A stretch of 64,000 nt of DNA, taken from NCBI GenBank assembly GCA_032207245.1, contig CM063499.1:78455224-78519223 (forward strand), in the 5' to 3' direction. The stretch is from Pardosa pseudoannulata. Taxonomy: Eukaryota > Arthropoda > Arachnida > Araneae > Lycosidae. The number at the start of each line of letters is the position of its first letter. The stretch's first letter is position 1. The notes beneath the pieces were generated by a model that had not been told where the DNA came from, did not search any database, and worked only from the letters and a program-made list of their open reading frames with translations. Made by a program: the position numbers and the translations under genes. This document shows positions 1-9,998 of this stretch, in pieces.

Positions 1-583
1 ATATTTTAATAAAAGACCAAAAATGTGATGCTCTAATCTTATTTTTCTTATAAAAAAATGTAATTAGTCATATGGTTTCCAGATTTTAGTGATTTTAAAA
101 AGTCGTAAAGAAGTTCCTGAAATCTACATTTGTGCTGAAATGTACATTTAATACATTAAAGTAATTTACGTCAAAGCACACATTTCTCTTTTTCTTTTTC
201 TTCACAATTTTTGTTTAGATACTCTAATCTAGCTATGTACATATTTCAAAACATCATTAATATATGCAGAAAATTGTGATTATAAAATTAATGTATTTTA
301 TGTTTTCAAATCTAATTAATAGATTTTCTTGAATGAAAAGCAATGTTGAGTTGTGTTAAACAAAATTTATAACCTTTTTTGTATTTGAGGCTAAAATCAT
401 GTCTTGTATGAATCGTTTGATTTAGAGTTCAAATAAATAGAAAAATCTTAATGATAGCATCTGTAATCAAGAGGAGGAAAAAAATCGCTTTTTTTCAATG
501 TTTAGTCACTTTTTGGTCACTTATTCTGTATTATTTGTCACTTTTCTTTCCTTTTTGAAAGTACCTCAGCAGTTGCAAGCCTG
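1..583 (+). mobile_element. CAGGCTTGCAA-family DNA element, copy 1 (left end outside window)
   Basis: Right part of an element found six times in the window. It ends in GTTGCAAGCCTG at 583 and carries the subterminal GTCACTTTT motifs of the family. No coding capacity. The left end lies upstream of base 1. What follows (cttatatggtctg) resembles the inner end of the Tigger element next door, so it may have landed in an older Tigger copy. Confidence 0.8.
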
Positions 584-717
584 CTTATATGGTCTGTTTT
601 CTAAAGTCCCGTCTAACTTAATAGGGAACATGTGTTAAAGTGTACCGCTTATACAGTCGTTTTCTTTTTTTTTTTTTACCAGTTATATGGTCAGTTTCAT
701 ATTTTCAATGAATTTCT

Positions 718-753
<36 letters not shown>

Positions 754-787
754 AGTCAGAGTTAAATCAGAGAGGACCTGAATTCAA

Positions 788-1202
788 CAGGGTTGCCAAC
801 CTCCAATCAATGGAATCAGGAATCTTTATTGATGAACCTACCCCCCCTCCTCAGTACTTTTCACCATCTCACAAAAAAAAATATAAAAAAAATAAAAAAA
901 ACACGAAAAATATAAATAAAAATTTTAAGCAATTTACAATGCACCAGATGAAAAATATAAAATTTTCAAAATTAAGAATTTAAAACTTAGCAAATAATTT
1001 TCAATTTTAACCTTCACGAAACTTAGTAATACATATACAGGGGTCTGTTCAAAGAAAAAAACTGAGTCCACTTTTGGACTCTTCAGAAAAAATCAATATG
1101 AAAAAACATGGACCCTTAACAAAAATCTATGTTCAAAAGTGTTTTAGTAAACAAATTTTTACAAAAATATCAAAATTTGAAAGTATTTTCATAAAAATAG
1201 AA

Positions 1203-1234
<32 letters not shown>

Positions 1235-1658
1235 CTGGACACACTTTCTCATAGAAGAAATAAGCCCCACCTTCTGCTACTAAATGTATCCAATGAGCTG
1301 ATGGCACGATGCTTGAGCTTACATGCACGGAATGAAATGTTTATGCGTACATTTCGTCTATAGATCACGATATTTACAAACGCTATAGATATGTAGTATA
1401 CCTAAAGTTACGTTTTTATGTAGACAAATATTTTTTTTATTACATATAAGCTAATCTTTTTTTTAAACTTCAATATGATGTTAAAATAAAAACTAAATTT
1501 TTCTTTCAGTTAAATTTTTGACATAATCTTAACAATTGCATATTACTTAATCAAAATTTTCGATTTTTCCGTAATTTTTGCAGCAACGTCCGTAATTCCG
1601 TAATCATTAGCTAAAATGCAGAATAATTCCGCAGAATCCGGAATCGTTGGTAACTCTG
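788..1658 (+). mobile_element. CAGGGTTGCCAAC-type element with 6-bp target duplication, nested in Tigger
   Basis: Left end CAGGGTTGCCAAC, right end GTTGGTAACTCTG (reverse complement CAGAGTTACCAAC). Direct repeats ATTCAA at 782-787 and 1659-1664 flank it exactly. Internal sequence is A/T homopolymer-rich (poly-A at 1208-1233) with TCCGTAAT repeated near the right end. No transposase. Reading frames seen inside are low-complexity and not taken as genes. Confidence 0.65.
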
Positions 1659-1870
1659 ATTCAAGCTTTTATTTCCCTCATTTTCCCCCTTGTTTGTGTA
1701 GACATCACCTCTCTCAGTTCTTTTGCTCCCTGACAAGAGGTATACATCTGTCTGTTTATTGGTTAAAGTTATCTCTCCCTGCTTAAGTTGAAATTGAGAC
1801 GAAATAAGTAAAGGAAAATTTTGTTGCATTTGGATCATACGTCACGAGTAAGAATGTTCATTTTTTAATT

Positions 1871-2116
1871 ATGGCTTGGAGAAGAAAGAATTTATCATTT
1901 GTTGCCAAAAATGAATTGATTAAAAATTTAAAATATCTTAATCTCTCAAAGGCTATTTTCGCCAAAGCAAATTTGATTACCCGGACGACATTAAACAACA
2001 TGTTAGCTGCCAAACTTTGGTCCTCAAGTGTTGAAATCGGTGATCAAGAAAGAAAACGTCAGCGCTTGTCACCTTTTGGGAATGTGGATAAGGCTGTTCT
2101 GTTATGGTCACCATAG
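1871..2116 (+). pseudogene. Tigger transposase N-terminal HTH remnant (CENP-B type)
   Basis: 81 codons beginning MAWRRKNLSFVAKNELIKNL fit the CENP-B/pogo amino-terminal helix-turn-helix: a basic start, LSxxxKxELIKxL helix, then KAIFAKANLITRTTLNNML as the recognition helix-turn-helix. After that comes KRQRLSPFGNVDKAVLLW, the usual RKRLRxxxxxxVDEALLxW link to the second HTH. The frame stops 27 bp before the element's right end, so the catalytic DDE domain has been deleted. Decayed and not functional as a transposase. Confidence 0.55.
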
Positions 2117-2257
2117 GGCTGACCATATAACCGATACAGACTGTATAACTATTGTCTGACGGAATGGGCAGAAATTTTTCTGCTTTTTGGCACCACAATC
2201 CATGGGCTCCAATCCAAGTACTGGTTTGGATGTTTGTACTTATGCTTAAATAATTGC

Positions 2258-2386
2258 CAAAGGGATAGAGTACTGCTTTTCTGTATTGTAGCTCTTGGGT
2301 TCATATTCTACTATTGGCATGGATCTTTGAAGCTGTTCAAAATTGGCTTTAAGGTGTAGGTCCCTATCTTATTAATCTCGAGTAAT
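2258..2386 (+). mobile_element. tRNA-derived SINE, degenerate copy
   Basis: Matches the body of the better SINE copies in this window: B-box-like GGGTTCATATTC, then TTGGCTTTAAGGTGTAGGTC and TATCTTATTAATCTC corresponding to TCGGCTTTAAGCAGTAGGTC and GTCTCATTAGCCC. Strongly diverged, hence old. Confidence 0.5.
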
Positions 2387-2665
2387 TAAAAAAAAGGTAG
2401 GACATTCAAATACATTTCAATCACATATTGAAAAAATAAGATTTTATTAGAGACATTTATAGCTTCACATGTAAATTTTAACTTAAAATATTATGATCCG
2501 TATTTCAATAGGGGGGTTTTATATGTATTTTGTGTTTAAAGTAATTTATGTTGTCCAAGATTTATAACAAAGGATTAATAATCTACATTCTTAACATTTT
2601 GCATACGATCAACATATTATGTTTTTTGCAGTCTGTCACTGAAGTGCGGGTTATGTAAAAATGGA

Positions 2666-2718
2666 TATTTAGTAGATTTGTGGTGGATACCTGCTAACCA
2701 CCACAAATCTACTAAATA
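2666..2718. repeat. perfect 21-bp inverted repeat (hairpin)
   Basis: Arms 2666-2686 and 2698-2718 are exactly complementary (TATTTAGTAGATTTGTGGTG..., core GATTTGTGGTGG / CCACCACAAATC) around an 11-nt loop. It is not at the end of any recognised element. Confidence 0.8.
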
Positions 2719-4103
2719 CGTATAATTATATGTATGTGTGACATATGCATGTTGTTTGCATTGCTATGCAATGCTTTGCATTTTTTTCTTTCCACAAGTT
2801 ATGATTGTCGACTAACTCGGTCTTTTTTTGTGTTATTTCGTCTTAAATCAAATTCCTAGCTCCAGAACATACAAGTCGTGTTCTGTCCATTTGAAGCTTG
2901 GTTTTTTATTGTTGAATACAAAATTGATAAAATGAGCCGTTGTGACAAAGATAGTGAAGAAGAAATATGCACTGACAGATTATTGGACTTTAATTTTAAA
3001 AATCCTTTATTTTTGTGATTTCTTAATAATATTGTTTTTTTTTTTGGTTAAATAATCATACAGTATATATTAAAGTGTAAAATAAAAAAGTTTCGTTCAT
3101 AAAAACAAAGTAGTTTTCGATTGACTGCAATTTTTCTGAATAACTAAACTTTTGTGAGATTCATGAAAAAATGCTCGCTGTATGTGTAAATTGACGATTA
3201 AGTATACCCGCATGTTAAGTGTTAATATATACCTGATACTGAATACATGCCTTTTAGAAACTTGTTTCAGAGGTGTTTTGTAATGATCATAAGGAAAGGC
3301 AGTTACAACAAATGTTTTTCGTTAATTTGATAGTTTCAGAAATAAAAACTTTAAAATAAATTTATAAATATTTTCTTAAAATTATTAAAGTTTAGATATT
3401 TGTAAACTATTACAATAAGCAGGCAGTTTTAAAATTTTTAAAGAGAGTAATTTTAAGGAACATTTTAAACATAATATAAAACTGATTGTTACTTTTTATC
3501 CCTAAGTTATATATTGTAGATTAGAAAATGAAAATAATTTCTTGTAAATATCATTTAGCCTTACAGTGCTGAAACTATCTAGATCAGTTATCATAATGCA
3601 CAGAATAAATACTAGGATTTCTTTCTTTTAAAGTTCGTAAGTGATAATTTTAAGGAGAGTTCTCGATCATCAGTGTTCTGCTCTAATAATCTCTTAATCC
3701 TTTAGTAGACAGTTGTTTTGCAGTGAGACAATCCTTAAATATCTTAATTTTTTCTTAACGTTTTGGAGATATATGAATGATTTTTTCGATTTTTATGTTT
3801 TTGACATTTTAAACTTATAACAGATGATAGTACTATATTTAATTTATTTTTTCTTTAGAAATATATGCAATTAAACTTGCTATACCTGGAAAGTCAGTAA
3901 TTCGATTTTCTCACTTATGACCTCAAAAAAGTATCTATCCAAACAACACTTATAAATAGTTAAGCTACTTATTTGTTATGCCACTTTAAGGATACTTATT
4001 TATTGTTCTTCCAATATAAGTAAATAATTAATTAAAATTTTAAAAAGAATTATGTTCATGATGTACAAGGGGAGGGGGTTCTCAGTTAAACAACCCTTTA
4101 AAC

Positions 4104-4564
4104 CAGGGATGGGCAAACTATGGCCAGTGGATAGAATTTTAAGTTGCCGGTCCAAGGCAAATTAAAAGAAATATATATTTATACATTATATATCCATCTC
4201 CTTTTCCACTTTGTTTAAATATTATATCCCACATTTATTATCTCACACCCAGAAGATCAGCGGTATATTTGCTTCTTACATCTGAACAAGTGTTTTCTAC
4301 TTTGAGCCTTAGAAAGAATAAATTCAGAAGTATCCTGACAGATGAGCATTTAGCATCATTCCTTAAAATCAGTACATCTTACTTCAAACCTCAGTATAAG
4401 GAACTTTTAAAAATGAAATCGCAATTTCATTCATCTCATTAGCATATTTAAACCATTAGGTACTTGTATATTGTTTTTAAAATTTTAGAAAAATTTATCT
4501 TGGCCTGCCAAACTTATTTTCTTTTGATTTTTGGCTCACAACCAAAAAAGTTTGTCCATCCTTG
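4104..4564 (+). mobile_element. hAT MITE retaining transposase 3' end, copy 1
   Basis: Ends CAGGGATGGGCAAACT and AGTTTGTCCATCCTTG; exact 8-bp target duplication CTTTAAAC at 4096-4103 and 4565-4572. The related piggyBac-like copy near 57.9 kb lacks it, giving the empty site. Same family as 21236-21717. Confidence 0.9.
4281..4442 (+). pseudogene. hAT transposase C-terminal fragment
   Basis: Open frame SEQVFSTLSLRKNKFRSILT, then DEHLASFLKIS, ending at TAG 4440-4442. This matches the end of the hAT dimerisation region in EPM2AIP1/ZBED5/GTF2IRD2-type transposases (EQxFSxMxxxKxKxRSRLTDEHLxSxLRI...SSH). All upstream transposase sequence is absent, so the MITE arose by internal deletion of an autonomous parent. 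Confidence 0.75.
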
Positions 4565-5475
4565 CTTTAAACCCTCCTAAAGTATCTTCTAAGATAAACC
4601 CCTCTAAGGAATATAAAGAAATATTTCCTCATATTTTACATTCATAACGAATAGATGAATTTGATTGGAGCACCTGGGTTCAAGACAGTATCTTCAATTT
4701 GATTTGGTGAGAAATTCTATGAGGGTGTGCATCGTGAACTGGGGTTCCATTACATGATAAAATATACTAAGTTAAGAAATACAATTACAATAAAATAAGA
4801 GAGAAAAATTTAAATCCCTTGATAGCAAATAACATCATAAGATGGGAAAAAATTTAATGATAGAATAGAAAAAAGGGTGAAAAAGGATAGGATGCAGGCA
4901 TCCATTTTTAAAATTTTATACAGTTTTTTGGTTTTATTTTTAATTTTTAATATTTTTTTTTCATATAAAATATGAAAAAACACAATAATTAAACAAGAGG
5001 AGGAAAATAGGAGATGAAACGGAAATACTAAGATAGGAAAGGACAGTAAAACAATTTTTAATAATTTAAATTAAGTTCTTGAATTTTTGTACCGTTGGGG
5101 ACAGAACCGTGCACCCAAGGAGAACGATGATGTTAAGCAAAGGTTCATAGATAACATTTATAAACTAATTTAATTCTAAAGAATTTATGGTGGTGACCTT
5201 TAAAGGGTTAAACTGGAATGAAAATACTGGAATGTTTTCAGGGAAATTTTATGGGATAAAACATGTTCTGGGTAAGTATAAGGTCCTAAAATATTTTTGC
5301 ACTCCTCCTTATGTTTAAATATACTTATTAATACCATTGTTTATTAAGATGTTATTTTATTATAATTATATTTTTAGTGAATTGATATAGATGAATATGT
5401 AATGAGCAGATGAGTTTCGAATTCTGATCTAAAACAAAATGTTTATGAAATTATTCTCTGCTTCGTTGTTTTTAG

Positions 5476-5684
5476 AGAATCACCAGTCTACAAATGAAAA
5501 TTCTATGGGTGGCACACAGGATTCGGAAAGTACAGATAAAATTGCAGAAGATTCTAAAGACTCCTGGTACAAAGATTTTGAAGAAACAGCAGAACACTTT
5601 GACATAGGTGAAGTCGAGGATCCTGAAACAGATGTTGAAGACTATGAAGAGACATATATTCGCAAAAAGAAAAAGAAAATACGA
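5476..5684 (+). CDS. DPF gene exon a: acidic linker and basic end
   Basis: Acceptor tttttag precedes 5476 and donor gtgagt starts at 5685. The first two bases finish a codon begun in an upstream exon; the exon ends in phase 0. It encodes about 70 residues rich in Asp/Glu (EDPETDVEDYEE is typical of the DPF linker, compare the LDDEDYEED of vertebrate DPF2) and ends in a run of lysines (RKKKKKIR), a probable nuclear localisation signal. An upstream in-frame ATG at 5439 lies in the intron and polypyrimidine tract, so it is not taken as a start. No stop interrupts the frame. Confidence 0.88.
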
Positions 5685-6851
5685 GTGAGTGCTGTAAGAG
5701 TTTAAGTTGAAAAATTGTTAACTCTTTTTACACTCTTTATAGGTTTTTTTTTATTTCTTGAAAATTTTTTAAAAATCATACCTATTCAATTATAAACAAT
5801 GTTTTAATCAATATCTTATTGAATGCCTGTTCAGTTATTCTGCTGCCAATATATAATGATAGTGCTTATGATTTATAGGCATAAATGTTCATTCATATTT
5901 GGGCTATTTTAAATTTTATAGTTGCGTTTTTTTATGTTAATTTGTTTTTTTTTAAATATTTGTTTAAAAATTTTATTTAAAGTTTTATTTTACTTGTTAG
6001 GCAAAACTATTTTCTAATGGTAATAATTTTGTTAATGGGTTGTAAATTTTTATATGATGTATTCAAAACAATCTCTTAAATATTGTTTTAAATTTTTTTA
6101 GTTGTCTTTAAATAGATTATAGGAAGAATTAAACATGCTGAAATGTTATGCATGTTTATAATTTAACTTTTCAGTGTAAACATACTTAACATTTTAGGTA
6201 AAAACAGATCTTTCAGTTACAATTTACTGTTTGTTAAAAATTTCTTTAAATGTACAATACAAACATAAGACGCGATTAAATGAGATGTTTTCAAAAAGTC
6301 TACACATGTAGAAACATACAAAAAGTATGTGGCTCGGTGGGGATATTCCTCAATGCTTTATAATTTATAGCCACACTAAAAAAATAATCTGTATCACACA
6401 GTTATACAGGGTTTCCACGGTCCTGAAAAGTCCTTAAGAACTCCTTAATTTTAGCTTTCATTTTTAAGGGCCCTTAAAACTACTTAATTTTCATTTAAGG
6501 TCTTTAAAAATTTTTAATTTTTTAAAATTGGAACATCATCAATTTCTCCATGAACAAGATCTGCCATCGTCATGTGATTTCCAATCAGTTTTCTTATATG
6601 ACAGTTTTTTTTCTTATTTATTTGACAAATAATCTTTTGTATACTTAAAAGGTTTAAAGTATAATGTCAGCTGCCCTTTCCTAATGGCTAACAGTCATGC
6701 GAATTTTAATTAAACAAAGCATGAAGGATGGGGGTTTGTAGATATTTCAGTTACTTTCGAAGTTTAATTTTCCTTGCATTCAATGTAATAGAAAAGTCTA
6801 AAACTTTCTTTTTTTTCCAGGCAATGCCGGGTATAATCAGCTAGTATATTC

Positions 6852-6879
6852 ACACACACACACACACATATATATACAT

Positions 6880-6910
<31 letters not shown>

Positions 6911-6938
6911 ATATATATATATAAATATATATATATAT
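6852..6938. repeat. (CA)n(TA)n microsatellite
   Basis: Run of CA followed by imperfect TATATA inside the GTCCTTAAAA element. The paralogous position at 12284-12295 has only a few TA units, so the expansion occurred after insertion. Confidence 0.9.
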
Positions 6939-7234
6939 GAGAGTCATTTTTAAACCCCAAAAATTATTGTTTATAATATTGTATTTTAGTCACAATTTAT
7001 TTTTAGTTTGATCACTCAATAATCTTTAGATGTACATTTTTAAAAATTGGGTTTTATCAAATAGATTTACCTTATATTAATTTTTAGGCATTTTTAAAAA
7101 CTTAATTCTGAAATATTGCAGGGCATTTATTGAACATGCTTTTTCTAGTTCATAATTATTAAAATATGTTCCTCAGGAAATAGGGTAATAGGGTTTATGT
7201 CGTTATGCTGTGCATTTCATAGTAGGTCCTTATA

Positions 7235-7928
7235 CAGGCTTGCAATTCCATCACTTTTCTCACCTTTAGTCACTTTTTTTACAATTGATCACTTTTAGTC
7301 ACTTTTTTCTTGGTGTATCAGAGCAAAAGCCTGTTGAAAAAAGAAAATCGGAATTAATAACAAAATATTTTAATAAAAGACCAAAAATGGGATGATCCAA
7401 TCTTATTTTTCTTATTAAAATGTAATTAGTCATATGGTTTCCAGAATTTAGTGATTTTAAAAAGTCGTAAAGAAATTCTACATTTGTACTGAAATGTAAA
7501 TTTAATACATTAAAGTAATTTACATCAAAGCACACATTTCTCTTTTTCTTTTTCTTCACAATTTTTGTTTAGACACTCTAATCTAGCTATGCACATATTT
7601 CAAAACATCATTAATATATGCAGAAAATTGTGATTATAAAATTAATGTATTGTATGTATTCAAATCTAATTTATAGATTTTCTTGAATAAAAAGCAATGT
7701 TGAGTTGTGTTAAACAAAATTTTTAACCATTTTGTATTTGATGCTAAAATTATGTCTTACATGAATCCTTTGATTTAGAGTTAAAAATAAATAGAAAAAT
7801 CTTAATAATAGCATCTGTACTCAAGAAGAGAAAAAAATCGCTTTTTTTTTTCAATGTTTAGTCACTTATTCTATATTATTTGTCACTTTTCTCACCTTTT
7901 TGAAAGTACCTCAGCAGTTGCAAGCCTG
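7235..7928 (+). mobile_element. CAGGCTTGCAA-family DNA element, copy 2 (complete)
   Basis: CAGGCTTGCAATTCC ... GTTGCAAGCCTG, 694 bp. Flanked by TTATA (7230-7234, 7929-7933); the empty sites in the paralogues at about 12568 and 25518 read TTATAAAAAA once. No transposase. Confidence 0.9.
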
Positions 7929-7996
7929 TTATAAAAAGTTACTTTGGTCCTTAGAAAGTCCTTAATTTTTTCTTCTTGAAAAAGAGTGGGAACTTG

Positions 7997-9947
7997 GTGT
8001 TGTATTCTTTAATTACGCTGTAATTATATCATAATTTGTCAATTTTTATTATAGTTGCACCTGCATGGTTTTAAAAAGTTTGCATAATTTTATTTGAAAA
8101 CTACTTGAAATTGCCAATTTAAGTAAAAAATCTTAAAATGCTGTATTTTTAACTTTCATGCTTAGGTATATTACATGTCAAAGAAAATTTATATATATAT
8201 TATTTAAGGACTAAATTATTATTTTTTTTTTTGTTAGTCAAAAATTTACCTTTTTTTTTTTGGTAATATGAAAAGCAAACCAAATATGTCTACTTTCAAT
8301 TCAATAATGTTTTTCTTCAAGATTGATATTATTATGTTAGTTTATATTGGTATAAAGGAAATTGTATACATTGGATGGAATAAATTAGCTCAAGTTATGT
8401 CTTTAACTAGTTAAAAAGACTCTAAATATCTTTTCTTTTTCTCTTATGTAAGATAATGTTCATATTTTGTTAATTTTCTTAAATGTCATCTTAATAAATA
8501 TTCTAATATGATCATCTACCATTGATATTGGTAGCAGTATAACAGAACATGAACAAATGACAATGCTTTACTTTACAGTTATATTATGTGAAATATACTT
8601 ATTTATATGAATATTTTGGGTTTTAATGTTTTTATTCTATTCAATGATTTATGTTCCTGAATATTTTTTCAAGATATATATATCCATGATATACAACAGG
8701 CGCACACACACAATTGAAACATCATGCCTTTAGAAGCTGATTTATGATTTAATACTTGTTAAATATCGAAGCACATATCACAGATTAAAATTCTTTTCGT
8801 TTACAAACTGCATCAGTGTTCACAGTATTTTCATATAACAATAATTTAATTCGCATTTATGCTTTAAGTGCCAATATGTATTTTATATTTTCCAATTGTC
8901 ATTTTGGTAAAAAAAATTAATATTATCTCTCCCTGAAATAAATTTATTTGGAAGTTTAGTTTTAAGTTTAAAAAGGAAAAAAAAAATAATATCATGAATT
9001 TCAATAAATCCAAAATAATCTTTTGATCTATTTTATGGATGTGTGATTTATTATATTTGATAGTAAAAATCTCGACTGAAGCAATTTATATATCAAAACT
9101 AATAATATAAAGGTGATAGAATTTTTTAAACAAATAAAATTATCTGTTAGGCTCACGAGGGTTAAAAAAAACCTAACTAAAATGGGGCAGTATATAAATA
9201 ATTATTCATAATTATCTTTTAATATATATGATTATTAAATATTTTTTGGTGGATTTTATTAAAATTACATATAAAAATTATAAAGATAACACGAGTCTAA
9301 CTAGTCTTACTTGCAAGTATGTTTGGATGTGTGTGCATATATGTTAAAACTAGTCATGAAAATCTTCATGCCATTTGATATCATCTAACGCTTGTTCAAG
9401 ACTTACAGTTAAAGCTTTACTGTAAGGGGGAAATACATCTTGTTATTTCTTAAAAGGAAATTTCTATTTTTATAAGCCATCATTCTTAAGAATTTGTTTG
9501 TATCTATATGTGCTACTATATATGTATATGTAAGTATGCATTTTTGTAATAATCTAATTAACAAAGCCAGATATCTATTAGTGAAATTTAGTATCTTTTA
9601 CTTATTTATTATATTGGTAAATTAAGATATCAATTTTTTTTTGTACATTTTAATTCTGTGATATTCTAGCTTTATTATTTGTGTGTAATTCAATTTTGAT
9701 TTGATGCACATGCCCTTGTTTAGTTATCGAAACATTCAAATATCTAGTCATATTTTATATAAGCATTTTTATGCATTGACTTATATCACTTTTGTTAAGT
9801 TAAATAATGTTTACACTCTGGTATCTTATCCATTTATTTAAGTTGTTGCTATTTAATGTATTTATTTAGCTTTTAGTTAAAATGTATATATTAAACCCTT
9901 AACATATTTTGTTTCTTACTAAATTTTTTTCTTTATTTTCACTGGAG
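7997..9947 (+). other. intron, no recognised element
   Basis: AT-rich intron sequence of the DPF gene with short homopolymer and TA tracts. No exon, RNA gene or element end recognised. Confidence 0.5.
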
Positions 9948-9998
9948 GAAAAAAAGACACAGAGAAATTCTAAAGCTGATATAGAGAAACCTTTGTCT
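9948..9998 (+). CDS. candidate 51-nt cassette exon of the DPF gene
   Basis: Within the 14 kb intron, a T-rich tract (tttttttctttattttcac) and an AG at 9946-9947 lead into 51 nt that keep phase 0 at both ends and finish at a good donor, GTAGGT (9999-10004). The reading is EKKTQRNSKADIEKPLS, basic then DIEKP, which resembles the start of the next exon (DLEKPYV). An alternative in-frame acceptor at 9963 (after cacag) would give 36 nt. It could be an optional exon, or a decayed duplicate of the 19692 exon: gagaaacct/tgtctgt matches with one base missing. No transcript evidence is available here. Confidence 0.42.

Larger units (their letters stand above)
654..2143 (+). mobile_element. Tigger/pogo-type DNA transposon, non-autonomous
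   Basis: Flanked by TA on both sides (652-653, 2144-2145). Ends are CAGTCGTTTT and ...ACAGACTG, with a 13-bp perfect inner inverted repeat GTTATATGGTCAG (left about 683-695, right about 2118-2130). TA target and CAGT ends are typical of pogo/Tigger. A helix-turn-helix relic at 1871-2116 supports this. Interrupted by a younger element at 788-1658. Confidence 0.65.
2144..3693. other. intergenic/intronic AT-rich stretch
   Basis: Contains a degenerate SINE (2258-2386) and a perfect hairpin (2666-2718). An isolated 28-codon frame at 2932-3018 starts MSRCDKDSEEEICTDRLLDF; it is acidic like some piggyBac transposase starts but too short to call. No DPF-like exon was found. Confidence 0.5.
3698..5207. 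mobile_element. piggyBac-like non-autonomous element, copy 1
   Basis: TTAA at 3694-3697 and 5208-5211; ends TCCTTTAGTAGACAGT and GACCTTTAAAGGG. A second, shorter copy is at 57246-58085 with shared interior (for example CACTTATGACCTCAAA and CTTTAAGGATACTTATTTAT). TTAA targets and CCCTTT ends are piggyBac hallmarks. A hAT MITE (4104-4564) is inserted in it. No transposase frame. Confidence 0.6.
6407..7996. mobile_element. GTCCTTAAAA-family DNA element, copy 1, interrupted
   Basis: Left end CAGGGTTTCCACGGTCCT; right end decayed (AAAAGAGTGGGAACTTG). GTCCTTAAAA-like motifs repeat near both ends in the same orientation. Interrupted at 7235-7928 by a CAGGCTTGCAA element; the other two copies provide the uninterrupted site. 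Holds a CA/TA microsatellite at about 6852-6938 not expanded in copy 2. Confidence 0.75.

Noticed and set aside
687..983. 98-codon frame with poly-Phe and poly-Lys runs
   Set aside because: Runs through a poly-T tract and across the boundary of a nested transposon.
2932..3018. 28-codon acidic frame resembling a piggyBac transposase start
   Set aside because: Too short and without any downstream continuation or element ends.
5439..5475. ATG at 5439 as a DPF start codon
   Set aside because: Lies within the polypyrimidine/acceptor region, encodes a peptide unlike any DPF N terminus, and would omit the Requiem_N domain.
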